Assembly (NCBI RefSeq): GCF_030247185.1
Contig: NC_080572.1
Span: forward strand, 10,681,007-10,745,006
DNA: 64,000 nucleotides
Direction: 5' to 3'
Source: Malaya genurostris
Taxonomy: Eukaryota; Arthropoda; Insecta; Diptera; Culicidae
Below the pieces are notes generated by a model. That model saw only the letters and a program-made list of their open reading frames with translations. It did not search any database and was not told the origin of the DNA. The translations under genes were made by a program, and so were the position numbers. Positions 1 through 11,393 of the stretch are shown here, piece after piece (the stretch's first letter is position 1; every line of letters starts with the position of its first letter).

Positions 1-966
1 TTCTATGAGAGGGCGCCACTAGAATTAAATCCATACCGTTTTCAGTTAGTAACAATCTTCAAAAGATACGTGTACAAATTTGACAGCTGTCTGATTATTA
101 GTTTGTGAGATATTGCATTTTGAGTGAAGCTACTTTTGTTATTGTGAAAAAAATGGAAAAAAAAGAATTTCGTGTGTTGATGAAACACTACTTTTTAATG
201 AAAAAAAGTGTCGCCGATACCAAAAACTGGCTTGATGAGTGTTATCCAGACTCTGCACCATGCGAAGCAACAATTCGTAAGTGGTTTGCAAAATTTCGTA
301 CTGGTCATATGAGCACCGAAGACGATGAACGCAGTGGACGTCCAAAAGAGGCTGTTACCGATGAAAACGTGAAAAAAATCCACAAAATGATTTTCAATGA
401 CCGTAAAGTGAAGTTGATCGAGATAGCTGACACCCTAAAGATATCAAAGGAACGTGTTGGACATATTGTTCACGAATATTTAGATATGAGAAAGCTTTGT
501 GCAAAATGGGTGCCGCGTGAGCTCACAATTATTAGAGCGTTTGAAGGACGAAATTTCCAAAAAACGGCCTCATTTGAAGAAGAAAAAAGTTTTGTTTCAT
601 CAAGACAATGCACCGTGTCACAAGTCGATGAAAACCATGCTGAAATTGAACGAATTGGGCTTCGAATTGCTCCCTCATCCACCGTATTCTCCAGATTTGG
701 CCCCCAGTGACTTTTTCCTGTTCTCAGATCTCAAGAGAATGCTCGCTGGTAAAAAAAAATTAGAAGCAATGAAGAGGTAATCGCTGAAACTGAGGCCTAT
801 TTTGAGGCAAAGGACAAATCGTACTACAAAAATGGTATCGAAAAGCTGGAAGATCGCTATAATCGCTGTATCGCCTCTGATGGCAATTATGTTGAATAAT
901 AAAAACGAATTTTGGCAAAAAAATGTGTGTTTCTATTAAACGATACGAACTTTTCAGCCGAACTGT
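1..966 (+). mobile_element. Mariner element with internal deletion, cut by the window edge
   Basis: A Tc1/mariner element running off the left edge. The transposase remnant is at 153-899. Close to the right end the sequence CGAACTTTTCAGCCGAAC (about 945-962) has the look of a mariner terminal inverted repeat. The left terminal repeat is not in view. The element lacks the middle of its transposase, so it could only be moved by another copy. The right boundary is approximate. Confidence 0.8.
153..899 (+). pseudogene. Mariner transposase (irritans-like), internally deleted
   Basis: I start at the ATG at 153 because MEKKEFRVL is the usual mariner N-terminus. The N-terminal helix-turn-helix half reads in frame to WVPRELT (about 527), ending around the motif HEYLDMRKLCAKWVPREL. 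The sequence then jumps, in another frame, to LLERLKDEISKKRPHL. From there it has the second catalytic Asp (LFHQDNAPCH) and the third (YSPDLAPSDFFLF) of the mariner D,D34D triad. The C-terminus NRCIASDGNYVE ends in TAA at 897-899. Another shift follows AGKKK at about 755. The deletion removed the block with the first Asp (the DETW/DEKW region), so no active enzyme can be made. The family call is firm; subfamily is from the wording of the motifs. Confidence 0.85.
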
Positions 967-3100
967 TGATATACTTGTGTTATGATTTTGTTATGTGCAT
1001 CTGATCGGGATTCTACCTGAAAACATATGTGAATCTCATCCACCCAACTACCCATGGGTTGTTCATACACCATGCGTCCTATTAAATAGGTAAACAATGT
1101 ATTGTTTTTTAGACAGAATCAACGTGAATTTTATATATTTTGTTTACCTGAAGTTTACGTAATGGCTACATGACGTGAACGTCCATTTTTTGCATAGGTA
1201 AATCTCATAACAGTTACATAGATAATGCATGAGTTCATGTTATATGGAATTCACTAAAACCAACACGGACTGAAATAGACATTGTTAATTTATTATTAAT
1301 ATTATTTTAATTAATTATGACCTTTTTCGATGGTCGAGTCGGAATTTGTGTTCTCTGAACCAAAATCTTGTTTTTTTGGAGTGTGCTTCATTAACTGTTG
1401 TTCCAAGACTGGTTGTAGCAGTAAATTCCAGGACTGTTGGCCGTAGTATCTCAGATTTATGATTGGTTTTGAGTCCGGTCGATAACGAATCATTTAATCA
1501 AAAACTTTACTATAACTCCTTGAATGTATTACGTTTTCTCTAGAAAGCTAGAAGATCGGAAATAATATCATCGATCTTTGGTGGTCTCCAATCGCAAAAA
1601 GCTGAAACCAGTCAATTTCGAGTCCTGGTGCTTAAAATGAAGATATGCATGTTTTATACTACACGAATTTTGGAATTGTAGTAAGTACAGCTTAGTAAGC
1701 TTCCTACAAAGAATGCGGAATGTTTCAATCTGTCACTAACATTTAAATCAGTTTTGTTGTTTAAATTTTTCATACAAGAAGTGCACTTATGCTTCGGACA
1801 TGGGACATTTTAAAATTCAATATGAATCAGATAACGTGTATTTAGTTCCCTGATGATAATAATAGACATCCCGTAGAATACAAAAAAGTACATTTACGTG
1901 AAAAATCCCATAAAACTAATGTGATTTATTTTTTGAGTGTGACAAAGGTGAGGCAACTGGACACCAGAATGGCTGACAACCACTTTTTTACCAAATAGCA
2001 GCCCACATACACTCAGAAAAATAATCGCATGAAAGTTATATAAAAAGTTATGAGAATATTTTCCACCTTACTTTTCACGTAGATTTTAATGGACTGAGCT
2101 ATTCAATGCCTAATTCCTAGAAACTTAAAATCAACACATGAAAGTTAATGTTTTTTTAGTAATCAACTAGCAAGATCCAAATAAAATTTGATTCCTGATA
2201 AAATTTAATTGCTATCGAAAAGACCGAAAGTTGTATGGCTATCAACTGACAAAATCTGCAAAATTGAAAAATTTAGTTGAAAGAAAATCATAATTCTTTT
2301 TGCTTTGTAACCTTTGAATAGAATTCTTTGATAATTTCCAAACTACGGACAATTGAAAGTTTCACTGCTTGCCATTTTTAGGATCGTATTTTTCACACTG
2401 TAAATCCACGTGGATTGGCTAATTCATGCAAGTTTTAGGGGATGTTCGCCTAGCATTCATTTTCGTCATGGAAAATATTCAGTTTGGCGTTGTAAACCAT
2501 TTCACATACCATTTTTACCACCAGCCGCTCTAACCAGAACCGGACGGTACTTCCAAGGTAATCGAAAATCCGAGCGTGCGGCTCCCAATAGGTAATGTTT
2601 TCAAATTAAGAAGTCAATAATAGTATATTTTAACGAAGTGAATACAAGAAAATTCAACAACACAATTATGTTTTAAGCTAATCATTGTTTTGTCAATGGT
2701 AAAATAATTAATTTTTTTTCTTTTCTTGCTGCTAAGTTTGGAATGGATGAAAAAAATTTTGCCAAAAAACTTAATTTCGACTTCGTGACATAAGCTAACT
2801 GTGTAGAAACAGTGCTTTCAGCTGTTTCATGGGGCACAGAGTGGCACACTTAGGCTCACAGTATATCACGTGTTTTTTTTTTAAGGAACAATATAGTTTG
2901 TGTTAAGCGACTCTCCCCTTGAATTCTATGCATTCATTTGCGTTAATTCTTCATAATCTTTACATCTTTACGTCATTCTCGAAAGTAGTGGTTTTACATT
3001 TCAATATAGGATTTCATTTTAACTTAGTCTGATTTGAATGTTCATCCAATGTAAAAACTAATGAATTGTAGTGAACATTCATACAAGTAACTTAATGCAA
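967..3100. other. AT-rich intergenic stretch, nothing recognised
   Basis: No long open frame and no repeat shared with the rest of the window was seen. A slightly GC-richer patch at 2400-2600 has a 61-codon frame and two possible splice donors (AAG/GTAATC near 2558, TAG/GTAATG near 2592). Nothing supports it as an exon. Confidence 0.4.
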
Positions 3101-3414
3101 TAAATTATTTTCTGACTCCAAAAGTAAATCTAAGTAAAAACAATCCATTAAATTGTATTCGTATAAAATTGGTCGAAGTGCAGTAAAACCTGTTCCAATG
3201 GCAACTCTGCAAGTGAGCTACACGCAGGCTGTCAAAAATGTCAAATAGCAAGCCGCGCTTCGTTCCACTTCTTCGTCGAGTCTTCTGTTGCAAACAGTCA
3301 TCATCATCATTCCGTCTGTTCGAGTTCCAAGTAGCAGGTCGTGATTTTGTTTAGTGCTATTTCCACTAAAATAAACAGAAACATTTCGATAGCTGCTGGG
3401 AAACATTAGTAAAT
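3101..3414 (+). promoter_or_regulatory. Presumed promoter and 5' UTR of Rbm45
   Basis: This is the stretch directly upstream of the Rbm45 start codon. It becomes GC-richer from about 3240 and holds a CATCATCATCAT run near 3300. No TATA box stands out, which would suit a housekeeping RNA-binding protein. The transcription start cannot be placed from sequence alone. Confidence 0.35.
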
Positions 3415-4817
3415 ATGCAGGATAATAACGGAGGAAAAAAGGAAATCTCGGAAGTGCCACCGATGAGCCGATTGTTTGTAATCTGTGGCCGGCAGATTAA
3501 CAAGGAGCAACTGATACGCCACTTTGAAGAGGATGGTGAAATTGAGGAGTGCATTGTCATCGTGGATAAGAAAACCGGCCAGGGCAAGGGTGTTGCCTAT
3601 GTCAAGTTTACTAAAACGTCCTCGGCAGCGCGTGGTCTTCGAAAGAACGGCTCCTATATAGAGGGAGAAGCTCGGCCGATAAAAGTAATGATATCCGCTA
3701 GGTAAGCAGATAAAATGAAAAACAAAATGGCGTCATCAGAGAGATTTTTTCCTCTGCCGGTCCGTATTCGTGTTTTGTTTGTTTATGTTTTGTTGTTTTC
3801 AGCTATCAGAAAAAGAGAGAAGAAGGTGGACCAGAGGAGGTAAACGAGTACAAGTTTCGTCGTTTGTTTGCAGTCGTTCCTCATTCGAAGACTGAAGAGT
3901 CGATCAAGGATGAGTTTACAAAGTTTGGCAATGTCACGCAGGTTCGGCTGGTACCGGATAAAAAAAATCCAACCCAGTGTGCTGCGTACATTACGTTCAC
4001 ATCTTTTCTGGAAACAGCCCTGGCCATTGAAGGATGCTGTCCCAGCTACAGAGCCAAGTTTTGTCTTCCACGTGAAATGGTAAAAAAACCCGACGGTGGA
4101 GATGGCGGTAGCAAGTTTTCGTCCAGCAACGGATCCACTCGGAAAAGGACTCATTCTCCGGATTCCGGTCGGTCTGGAACAGATATTAAACTAGTGGTCA
4201 TATGCAGCAGTTGCTTGAATCAAGATCGGCTGTGGAGAATTTTTGACATCGCTCCCGGTATGAAGTACTGCAACATTGTGACGCAAAGTAAGTCAAATAA
4301 GCAAAAGCTTATCGGTTGTGGTATTTTATTATTCTTGGTGCATATTTCAGATGATATTAATACAACTGCTTGTGTGGTTTACTCGAGCCACGATGAGGCA
4401 AAGCGGGCAATCGATAAGATCCACGGTCTAGAATATCCTTTTGGAGAGCGAATAATTGTCCGATTCGAGAATGAATTCCGTGAAGAAGTCTGTTCGAATG
4501 ACATGCTTTCTCAACTTGGTCCACCAAAAACAATATTGAACTCTCAGACCTACTGCGCCAAGAAAGCTTTTTTCATATGCATGCCAGAGGCCGTTTCGGT
4601 GAAACTATTGCAGGATGCTTTCTGTCGGTTTGGTGATTTAATCAACGTCTATGTAGTTCCGGGAAAACGACATGGGTATGCTGCGTTTGCTAGTGAAGTC
4701 GCTGCCGATCGGGCTATTCAACAATTGCATGGAATGCAACTCGGAGATTGTCGACTTAAGGTGCTGGAGTGTATGGAACAGAATGATAACAAAAGGCAGC
4801 GACCAATGGAGCACTAG
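3415..4817 (+). CDS. Rbm45: RNA-binding protein 45 orthologue, three exons
   Basis: Join 3415-3701, 3803-4287, 4351-4817; 412 aa. The introns (3702-3802, 101 nt; 4288-4350, 63 nt) are GT-AG and keep the frame. RRM1 has RNP2 LFVICG at residues 20-25 and RNP1 KGVAYVKF at 58-65. RRM2 starts LFAVVP at 117. RRM3 covers about 222-297 with DIAPGMKYC. RRM4 covers about 330-398 with AFCRFGDLINVY. The C-terminal NDNKRQRP matches the nuclear localisation end of RBM45. The RRM order, the LFDI-like PG.YC motif, the HG.(Q/E)YP segment and the CRFG(N/D)LI motif all match vertebrate RBM45 (476 aa), a nuclear RNA-binding protein of RNA processing; the linker before RRM4 is shorter here. The start gives a short N-terminus directly before RRM1. 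This is the best-supported host gene in the window, unlike the surrounding repeats in GC content and coding quality. Confidence 0.93.
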
Positions 4818-5858
4818 TTTAGGATGTACGATTTGGTGAGTTTCGGGTAATCGATGAATCTATTTTCTCTCGGTGGAAGTTTTCTTGTTTCATTACAGAC
4901 TCACTGCCCGGATGATTGTTACGCTGAGGGATATTTGTTTGCTTTTGTTTCCATTTAATTTCAGAGACACCGAATATTTGTACCCTAACTTGTTTTTAAT
5001 TTCTATCATTCGCAGATATTTAAACTGAAAAAAAGTAAATGATGGAACAACAGAAGAGAAAGATGGAAACATTTCTTGAATAACATTTTCCCCGAACTAC
5101 AGGACAAATTGAAAAAAAAAACATTTTCATCAACACAGTAAATGTTGAAATAATGGATTGGACGATAATTCTAATTATCATAGTCAGAAAGAAGAACTAC
5201 AACATTAATAGGAATACAGACAACATGAAATATATTATAAGCACTCGTAGTCACGTTACGAAACGAAACTGAAACGTAATAACTGTAAAGATTAAGTAAG
5301 TATTGAAAAACAAGTACTCCGCATGAAAAATCTACTGAATATTTGAAGGCATTTGAACCATTGCCAATTGAGATCAATAGGTAAACTTATCCGTAATTGT
5401 TTCGTCGTTTGAGTAAAAAAAAATAACCTGAATTATGGTAACTGAAATATAAGGAGGAAAATAAAATGGGAATACAACCGCGAGCATTGTTTGATTTTAC
5501 GACTGAACTCCCTGAATATGCACAAATGGATGGTGATTAACCTTATTAACTTTCAGGTAGATTTGAAAAGAAAAATCAGAAAATTACGATTGATAAAATT
5601 CGGATTCCATATCATTTTGCTGATGTTATGCGGAGGTGGAGGAAATTCAATTCAAAACACAGTCCACCAACACAAATTACAGCTATTCTACGTACAGTTA
5701 TGCTACGCTATGCGCATTTAATTTAAAATCATTCCATCCATCTTTTGGAAACTGTGAAACCAAGAATATTATTTAATTTAGTTTAAATATCCTTGAGCTT
5801 ATCTTGAATGAATTCTTCTAAAAGGAATTATGAAATAAAATTCGAATACTGTACAAAT
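4818..5858. other. Rbm45 3' UTR followed by AT-rich intergenic DNA
   Basis: The first few hundred bases after the Rbm45 stop are presumably its 3' UTR, but I could not pick a poly(A) site with confidence. Open frames at 5171-5377 (-) and 5491-5721 (+) show no recognisable motif and I regard them as chance. Confidence 0.35.
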
Positions 5859-5865
5859 AAAAAAA
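5859..5865 (-). terminator. RNA polymerase III terminator of tRNA-Asp
   Basis: A run of seven A on the plus strand is seven T in the direction of transcription. It lies 7 nt past the tRNA-Asp 3' end, as expected for Pol III termination. Confidence 0.8.
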
Positions 5866-5872
5866 TTAATTC

Positions 5873-5944
5873 CTCCCCGACGGGGAATTGAACCCCGGTC
5901 TCCCGCGTGACAGGCGGGGATACTTACCACTATACTATCGAGGA
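5873..5944 (-). tRNA. tRNA-Asp, anticodon GTC
   Basis: 72 nt on the minus strand. The acceptor stem TCCTCGA pairs with TCGGGGA (one T-G wobble) and the discriminator is G. The anticodon loop CTGTCAC carries GTC at 5911-5909. The A box (TAGTATAGTGGTAAG) and B box (GGTTCAATTCC) are both intact, as are the D, anticodon and T stems. There is no intron and no encoded CCA. It matches the eukaryotic tRNA-Asp consensus throughout and is followed by a T7 terminator, so it looks functional. Confidence 0.95.
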
Positions 5945-6080
5945 CATGCTCCAACAGTCTACAATACGAGTATACTCTGAAGATAGCAATAGAAGATTTG
6001 AATCGTAAATTTATTGCCTCGTTGCAGTGCATTGATATACATGGTCTGTTGGGATGTGTGCTGCCGAATTATATCTGTAG

Positions 6081-6126
6081 CTCGCCTGCCACTCGGGTGG
6101 CCCGGGTTCGATTCCCGACCGATGCA
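6081..6126 (+). pseudogene. 3' portion of tRNA-Gly(GCC)
   Basis: The segment CTCGCCTGCCAC through GATGCA matches the anticodon arm (GCC), variable loop, T arm and 3' acceptor strand of tRNA-Gly(GCC), with a B box GGTTCGATTCC. The 5' acceptor strand and the D arm are missing: the bases before 6081 do not match and cannot pair with the 3' acceptor strand. Three substitutions are visible in the retained part. A TTTT at 6132-6135 follows. It is a truncated gene or the residue of a tRNA-derived insertion. Confidence 0.75.
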
Positions 6127-6135
6127 ATTCCTTTT

Positions 6136-6955
<820 letters not shown>

Positions 6956-7171
6956 ACGCAGTGTAGATTCGAATTTTTTTCTAATACGTTGATGAAGATA
7001 TTGCGTCAGGGTGCAATTATAGTGTTGCTGAGGAGAAATTGAATTTCAACTCTTTATAGGGTACCAGGTTTTGTCAGTCTTAATTTTCGAAATATACAGA
7101 TTTTTATTTTTAACACTTTACATCCCTGTCCCGGCTCCATAGGAAGATAGTTTCAAAGATTTTATAGTTGA

Positions 7172-7225
7172 TTCGAAACTACATTCATACTAACGTAAAG
7201 ATGTTAGTATGAATGTAGTTTCGAA
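7172..7225. repeat. Perfect 23-bp inverted repeat with 8-nt loop
   Basis: Left arm 7172-7194 (starts TTCGAAACTACATTC) and right arm 7203-7225 are exact reverse complements, separated by GTAAAGAT. No gene or transposon end was recognised around it. Confidence 0.95.
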
Positions 7226-7378
7226 CAATACTTTCATTTTCGCATTGTGTGTGAGCGTTACTCGTCGTAAATTAATGTGTTAGTGACGGTGCAAACATTT
7301 TGAAATTTTCATTTTTAAGAATCCGATGCTTTTGGTTAGAAATGAAGAGAATTCAAATAATTTTTCATGATGATCTAT

Positions 7379-7394
7379 GGGACTGAAAAGTGCC
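7379..7394 (-). promoter_or_regulatory. Degenerate histone-type 3' stem-loop
   Basis: On the minus strand the sequence is GGCACTTTTCAGTCCC. It keeps the CTTTTCAG core of the replication-dependent histone mRNA hairpin and five of six stem pairs, with one C-C mismatch. It lies just downstream of a histone H3-like remnant. Confidence 0.4.
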
Positions 7395-7760
7395 TTGAAA
7401 TGCATGACCTTTGGGATCTGCATTTATTTTCAACTCTGCAATGATTTCCAATTGAAATCCAAATAAGGTGAAACAATCGATTCCAGGTGGAATCAGTAGG
7501 TGCATTATGAACTCACAATGAAATCCGATTAAAATTTCGGGCAACTGTGTTTTCAAACACATCGCTTTTATGACGACTGACGACTTTCGCTGCATACTGG
7601 AAACGCAAATCGCTGTTAAAAAGCATTCTGCCTATGAAGTTCCTTTATACCATTCTGCTGCTCGCTTCATTCCAACAGGATTAGCAGGCCTTCCGTGTGG
7701 TTTTACTGTATGTCTGGCTGCGACAGTTGCTTCTACAACCTTTGCGAAATAATGGAAAAC
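7395..7760 (-). pseudogene. Proposed histone H3-like pseudogene
   Basis: Read on the minus strand, pieces line up in order with an insect H3 gene: a segment like AAATCCACCGG near the 5' end, a TATCAAAAG..GAACTTC-like segment near 7640, and CGATTTGCGTTTCCAG at about 7605-7590, which is the H3 DLRFQ coding stretch. Between them are indels and stops. The promoter-like motifs upstream (TATA, CCAAT) and the decayed stem-loop downstream are what a replication-dependent histone copy should have, which argues for a copied gene with its flanks and not a processed mRNA. The similarity is weak and was judged by eye. It may be mistaken. There is no intact protein. Confidence 0.38.
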
Positions 7761-7772
7761 TTAAATGTTCAT

Positions 7773-7843
7773 CTTTTATACCGATACAGTTGTACAACAT
7801 CAGATGTTTTGTTCTCTTCCTCAGAACGCGTTCTGATTGGCTT
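7773..7843 (-). promoter_or_regulatory. TATA and CCAAT motifs upstream of the H3-like remnant
   Basis: On the minus strand, GGTATAAAAG lies at 7782-7773. CCAATCAGAACGCG lies about 50 nt further upstream, within the palindrome CAGAACGCGTTCTG (7822-7835). The spacing is that of a compact TATA promoter such as insect histone genes use. Confidence 0.4.
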
Positions 7844-8329
7844 GTGCTGATATGGGTCAAACCAGACAGGTTTTCCAATAGTGAACTTTTGAAACACTTC
7901 AATGCTGTTGCAATACTTGTTACAGTTAAACAATTTCGAATCTAAATCTAGCGCGTCATGAGTTTTTCTCTTTCATATTCGTTGATACCAAACATTTCAT
8001 AGAACTTTGATTTTGAATTATTTGTCATGCAACTGAAAATGTTATCATAAATTGATTGATTTTCGTCCAAGACGTCAGTTTTGATATTACACTTTGGTGT
8101 AACTTTACTTCTTCCTAGCGGTTTATGTAGCATTTACTTTCACAGAGGGTAATTTTTGAAAAGGCGTCCCATAGTAAAGTAAGTCGTATTCACGAAAAAA
8201 TCAACAGATGTGTTAGTTAAATCAATAATATTTTAGTTGGAAAAATCAGAGCGTGAAACAACAAGTGTAATATTGTGATTCTGTGATCTGAGGATTCTCT
8301 GTGTGAGTTAGAATATGTTTGATGTTTAT
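7844..8329. other. Intergenic DNA with partial repeats
   Basis: Bases 8060-8135 carry a decayed piece of palindromic family P (GATATTACACTTTGGTGTAA). Bases 8145-8198 are nearly the same as 11080-11129 (core CCATAGTAAAGTAAGTCG), so both copies mark the end of one repeat family. No gene was seen. Confidence 0.5.
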
Positions 8330-8700
8330 AAGCTACTAGCTGAATTACCCGGCGTTGCTCGGAAATCTTTCGTGAAGGCAAGGCCGCGAAAAGATTCTAG
8401 AAATTGTCCTGCCAAACGAAATACTCTGAATGGAGTAAATCACAGCAACCCAATTGAACAATACTCCGTACATGTCCAGATTGCGCACGGCCAGTGAGCC
8501 ATCTCAGATCTCACAATAATTATAATTTTTCCCAGCATCCTCGTCAAATCGTTTCAGTTATCAGTAAAATATCTGTGCTCGTCAAAAAGTATCGATTCAC
8601 ACCTTTGGTACACACCTTAGAATATCGTATGAATCATAAGACCGAATTATATAGTCACGAAAATTGGAAATCCAATAAAAAGCCGTAATAAACTCATACG
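8330..8700 (+). mobile_element. Possible 5'-truncated RTE-like LINE 3' region
   Basis: The segment CTAGCTGAATTACCCGGCG at 8336-8354 resembles the 3' region that many insect RTE-type truncated copies share. The rest is unremarkable. No reverse transcriptase sequence is present, so this rests on one motif. Confidence 0.35.
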
Positions 8701-9266
8701 AAACTTTTAGGAATATTATGTGAAATATTATGACAAACATAACTTCTCTCATATACTGCGGAATTCATAAGTTGTTCGTATGAGAACAATTATAGTGATA
8801 GATGAGATGTATATTGCAGAGTAATAAACATTATAATTGAGGTATATTTTCATATTAATCTTTTGAAATTGTGATTTTTGTGAGTTTTGATTTACCATAA
8901 GATTTGCCTTATATCGTTTATCGTTAAGAATACTTACTACACACTCTCTTCCTTGAAAATATCCCAATGATCATCACCAATTATAGATGCATATTGCATC
9001 GCACTGTACGACAAGATCCAAAATCTCGCAACTTTTCGCTTTTAATTATCAGACCTAGGTACCGGGGACTCAATGTAACAAAAAGATTCATATCATATTC
9101 TGTGATTTAGCGATATCAAGATTAATGATGACTTCTTCAGTATTCAAAAATCTTTCGTCTTGATTCGAATTATTATTATTCGGTACAAAAAGTTTGAAAA
9201 TGCTCAGAAAAATTCCTAAGTAGATGACTGTATTTCCTAACATAAGAATCTGAGGCATTAGCCTTT
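8701..9266. other. AT-rich intergenic stretch
   Basis: Nothing recognised. The 72-codon minus-strand frame at 8749-8967 has no motif. Confidence 0.3.
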
Positions 9267-9475
9267 CTTTATAGAAAAGTAATGGAATTAATGGAAAACG
9301 GAGCCTCGGAAACCTATAGTCTGCTATACCATTCGACTCAGCTCAACGAGATAGGGAAATATATGTGTGGGTACCTTTAAACGATATTTTTTCACGATGA
9401 TTGCTAAACCGACTTCAACCATCTCGGGCTTGTTTGAAAGCTACTTGTGGATAGCTTATTGACTATTAATAAAAA
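9267..9475 (+). repeat. Family R interspersed repeat, 5' part only
   Basis: It opens with GCCTTTCTTTATAGAAAAG and contains CTATACCATTCGACTCAG, AACGAGATAGGG and a CTAAACCGACTTCAACC segment. These are the head, the fixed CATTCGACTCAG block and the first internal unit of family R, seen in full at 61431-62570. The copy stops within the first unit. Confidence 0.7.
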
Positions 9476-9678
9476 TTGCCTATTAATAAAAATGGTAATG
9501 GTAATAATATGTCTGTGAATGTACATGTATTTATGTGTTCACATTAATCTGATGTATATATGTTACATGTTATGTACTCGAACAAATTTCCATCATTACT
9601 AACAACTCATACAAATCACTACTTTTTCTTAAAGGTCGTTGTTATTCCAAACAAACGTTCCAACAATACTATAACAAA

Positions 9679-11263
9679 ATGATTGGATTTCAACATAAAA
9701 ACTTTGAACTACAACGACAAGTAATCTCAACTAGAAGAGGAATTGCTTATCTGCAGAACAATACAAAATGTTATTATTACACTGGTATATCTAGCTTACC
9801 AGTTCTCATCAAATTGTTCGAATATCTCGAAAAATCATTGGATGATCCGATGTGTGATCTTTCAAAAGACGAAATTTTTGTAATGACTCTCACGAAACTT
9901 CGATTGAACACACAGCTTCGCAGCTTGTCATATGATTATAATGTATGCGTTGACACTATTTCAAAATATTTTCACCGTACAGTGTACGTGATATATGAAT
10001 GCTGTAAGTGGACCCTCGAACCAACAGAAAGATCAATAGCTGTTGAGCACATGCCGGCAGAATTTTATAAATATTTTGAATCCAGACGGGTGAACATTAT
10101 AGACTGTTTTGAAGTTCTATGCCAGACACCTAGTAATTTAAAGGCTACTGCGTCACACTACAGTCAACACAAGAAACACGAAACTCTAAAATTTTTGATT
10201 GCTGTGCATCCCGACGGTACTATAGCTTTTGTGTCATTAGGGTTTGCTGGAAGGTGTTCGGACCGAGAAATTTGCATGAAAAGTGGATTCTTGGATATAA
10301 TTGAAGAAGGAGATGTAGTTCTTGCCGACAAAGGATTTGAAATTTTCGATTTGCTCGAGAAAAACATACAGAATTTTGATGTCGATTATTTCATTCTGGA
10401 TTTGAATATTACAGTAAAAGAAACTATCAAAGGACAGTATGGGATTAATTTCTGGCATTCAGAAAGGCCAACTTTTGTAATCCTCTAAGATATTAAACAC
10501 TGTTGTGAATTCTGCACTGCAAAAGTTGCACAAAGTAGATCAATTTGAGGTTTTGTACCACACGGTCGTGCTCCAAATGAGAGCACGACCTGAGCCTTCG
10601 AAGTTTTGTACCACAAAAAGGTCTGCTCTCATTACTGACTACTGTTGCTCCCTACGATCGAAGCGTAAATGAAATCACGACCTAAGCGTTCCACGCTTTA
10701 TACTTGGTTTGTTCTTACTGATGGTGGGAGATCTTCACTTCGACATCCAGTTTCGTCTGAAGCACTAGAAGTAATGAACGATTTTCAATCAAAGTTTACC
10801 TTTTATACTCGTAAGTAGATAATCGGAATTGATATGTGCTTGACTACCTCAAAACCGTCGTCCAAGTGCGAAAAAGGCAAGCAAGCGTGATGCATTTTCC
10901 TCAAAGTTTCCAAAAGATTTAGAAAACGTTGTTTTTCAATTATTTATGGTTATCTCACACTGTTGAAAATTTAATCACAAATTCCTGATGATATTTTTGA
11001 TAGCTTGTCGAAAAAATTATGTTGTTGGGTTAAGTACATCAAGAGATATTCGCGATAAAGTTCTGCCCATTGTTGTACATGGTAAATTTTTAAAAGGCGC
11101 CCCATAGTAAAGTAAGTCGTATTCACGACAAAAGGAAGCCACTCTCAACATACCTACGTTTTTTCGTAAGAAAGGTCAATTTTCTAGAGAAGAGATACTT
11201 AAAAACAAGCAAGTCACAGCTCTACGGATTCACGTGGTACGTATGATAGGAGTAACAAGATAA
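9679..11263 (+). pseudogene. DDE_Tnp_4-type transposase, split by an insertion
   Basis: The first part (9679 to about 10370) encodes the conserved core of the DDE_Tnp_4 superfamily (Harbinger/ISL2EU-like nucleases): YTGISSLPVL, LTKLRLN, IIDCFE with the first catalytic Asp at residue 142, YSQHKKHETLKFLI, and GDVVLADKGF with the second Asp at residue 217. The open frame runs to 10488, but its last 35 or so residues do not fit the family. The missing C-terminal part resumes in good register at 11132-11263: KEATLNIPTFFRKKGQFS and ALRIHVVRMIG. Family members normally have RIHVER here; Val replaces the Glu that I take as the third acidic residue. About 760 bp are inserted between. Inactive on both counts. 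No THAP domain or start exon was found upstream. Confidence 0.8.
10371..11131. repeat. Insertion inside the DDE_Tnp_4 transposase
   Basis: The boundaries come from where transposase similarity stops and resumes. It contains a perfect 10-bp hairpin (GGTCGTGCTC, 7-nt loop, 10564-10590) framed by two copies of GTTTTGTACCACA. Its right end repeats the 50-bp block also seen at 8145-8198. No coding sequence was recognised. The class is unknown. Confidence 0.55.
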
Positions 11264-11393
11264 AAATACTCGATGTTGTCGAGTACCATTTCAGTGAACA
11301 CATTGGCACGATTTCAAAACGGCCACAACATCATAGACCTAATAGTCAAAGTCTCATGTATTCTCGTAAGCCTGAATAAATCTATAATTTATC

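Noticed and set aside
3864..4817. 317-codon uninterrupted frame as a single-exon gene
   Set aside because: It starts inside exon 2 of Rbm45 and reads through the 63-nt second intron; the GT-AG sites and RRM3 alignment favour the spliced form.
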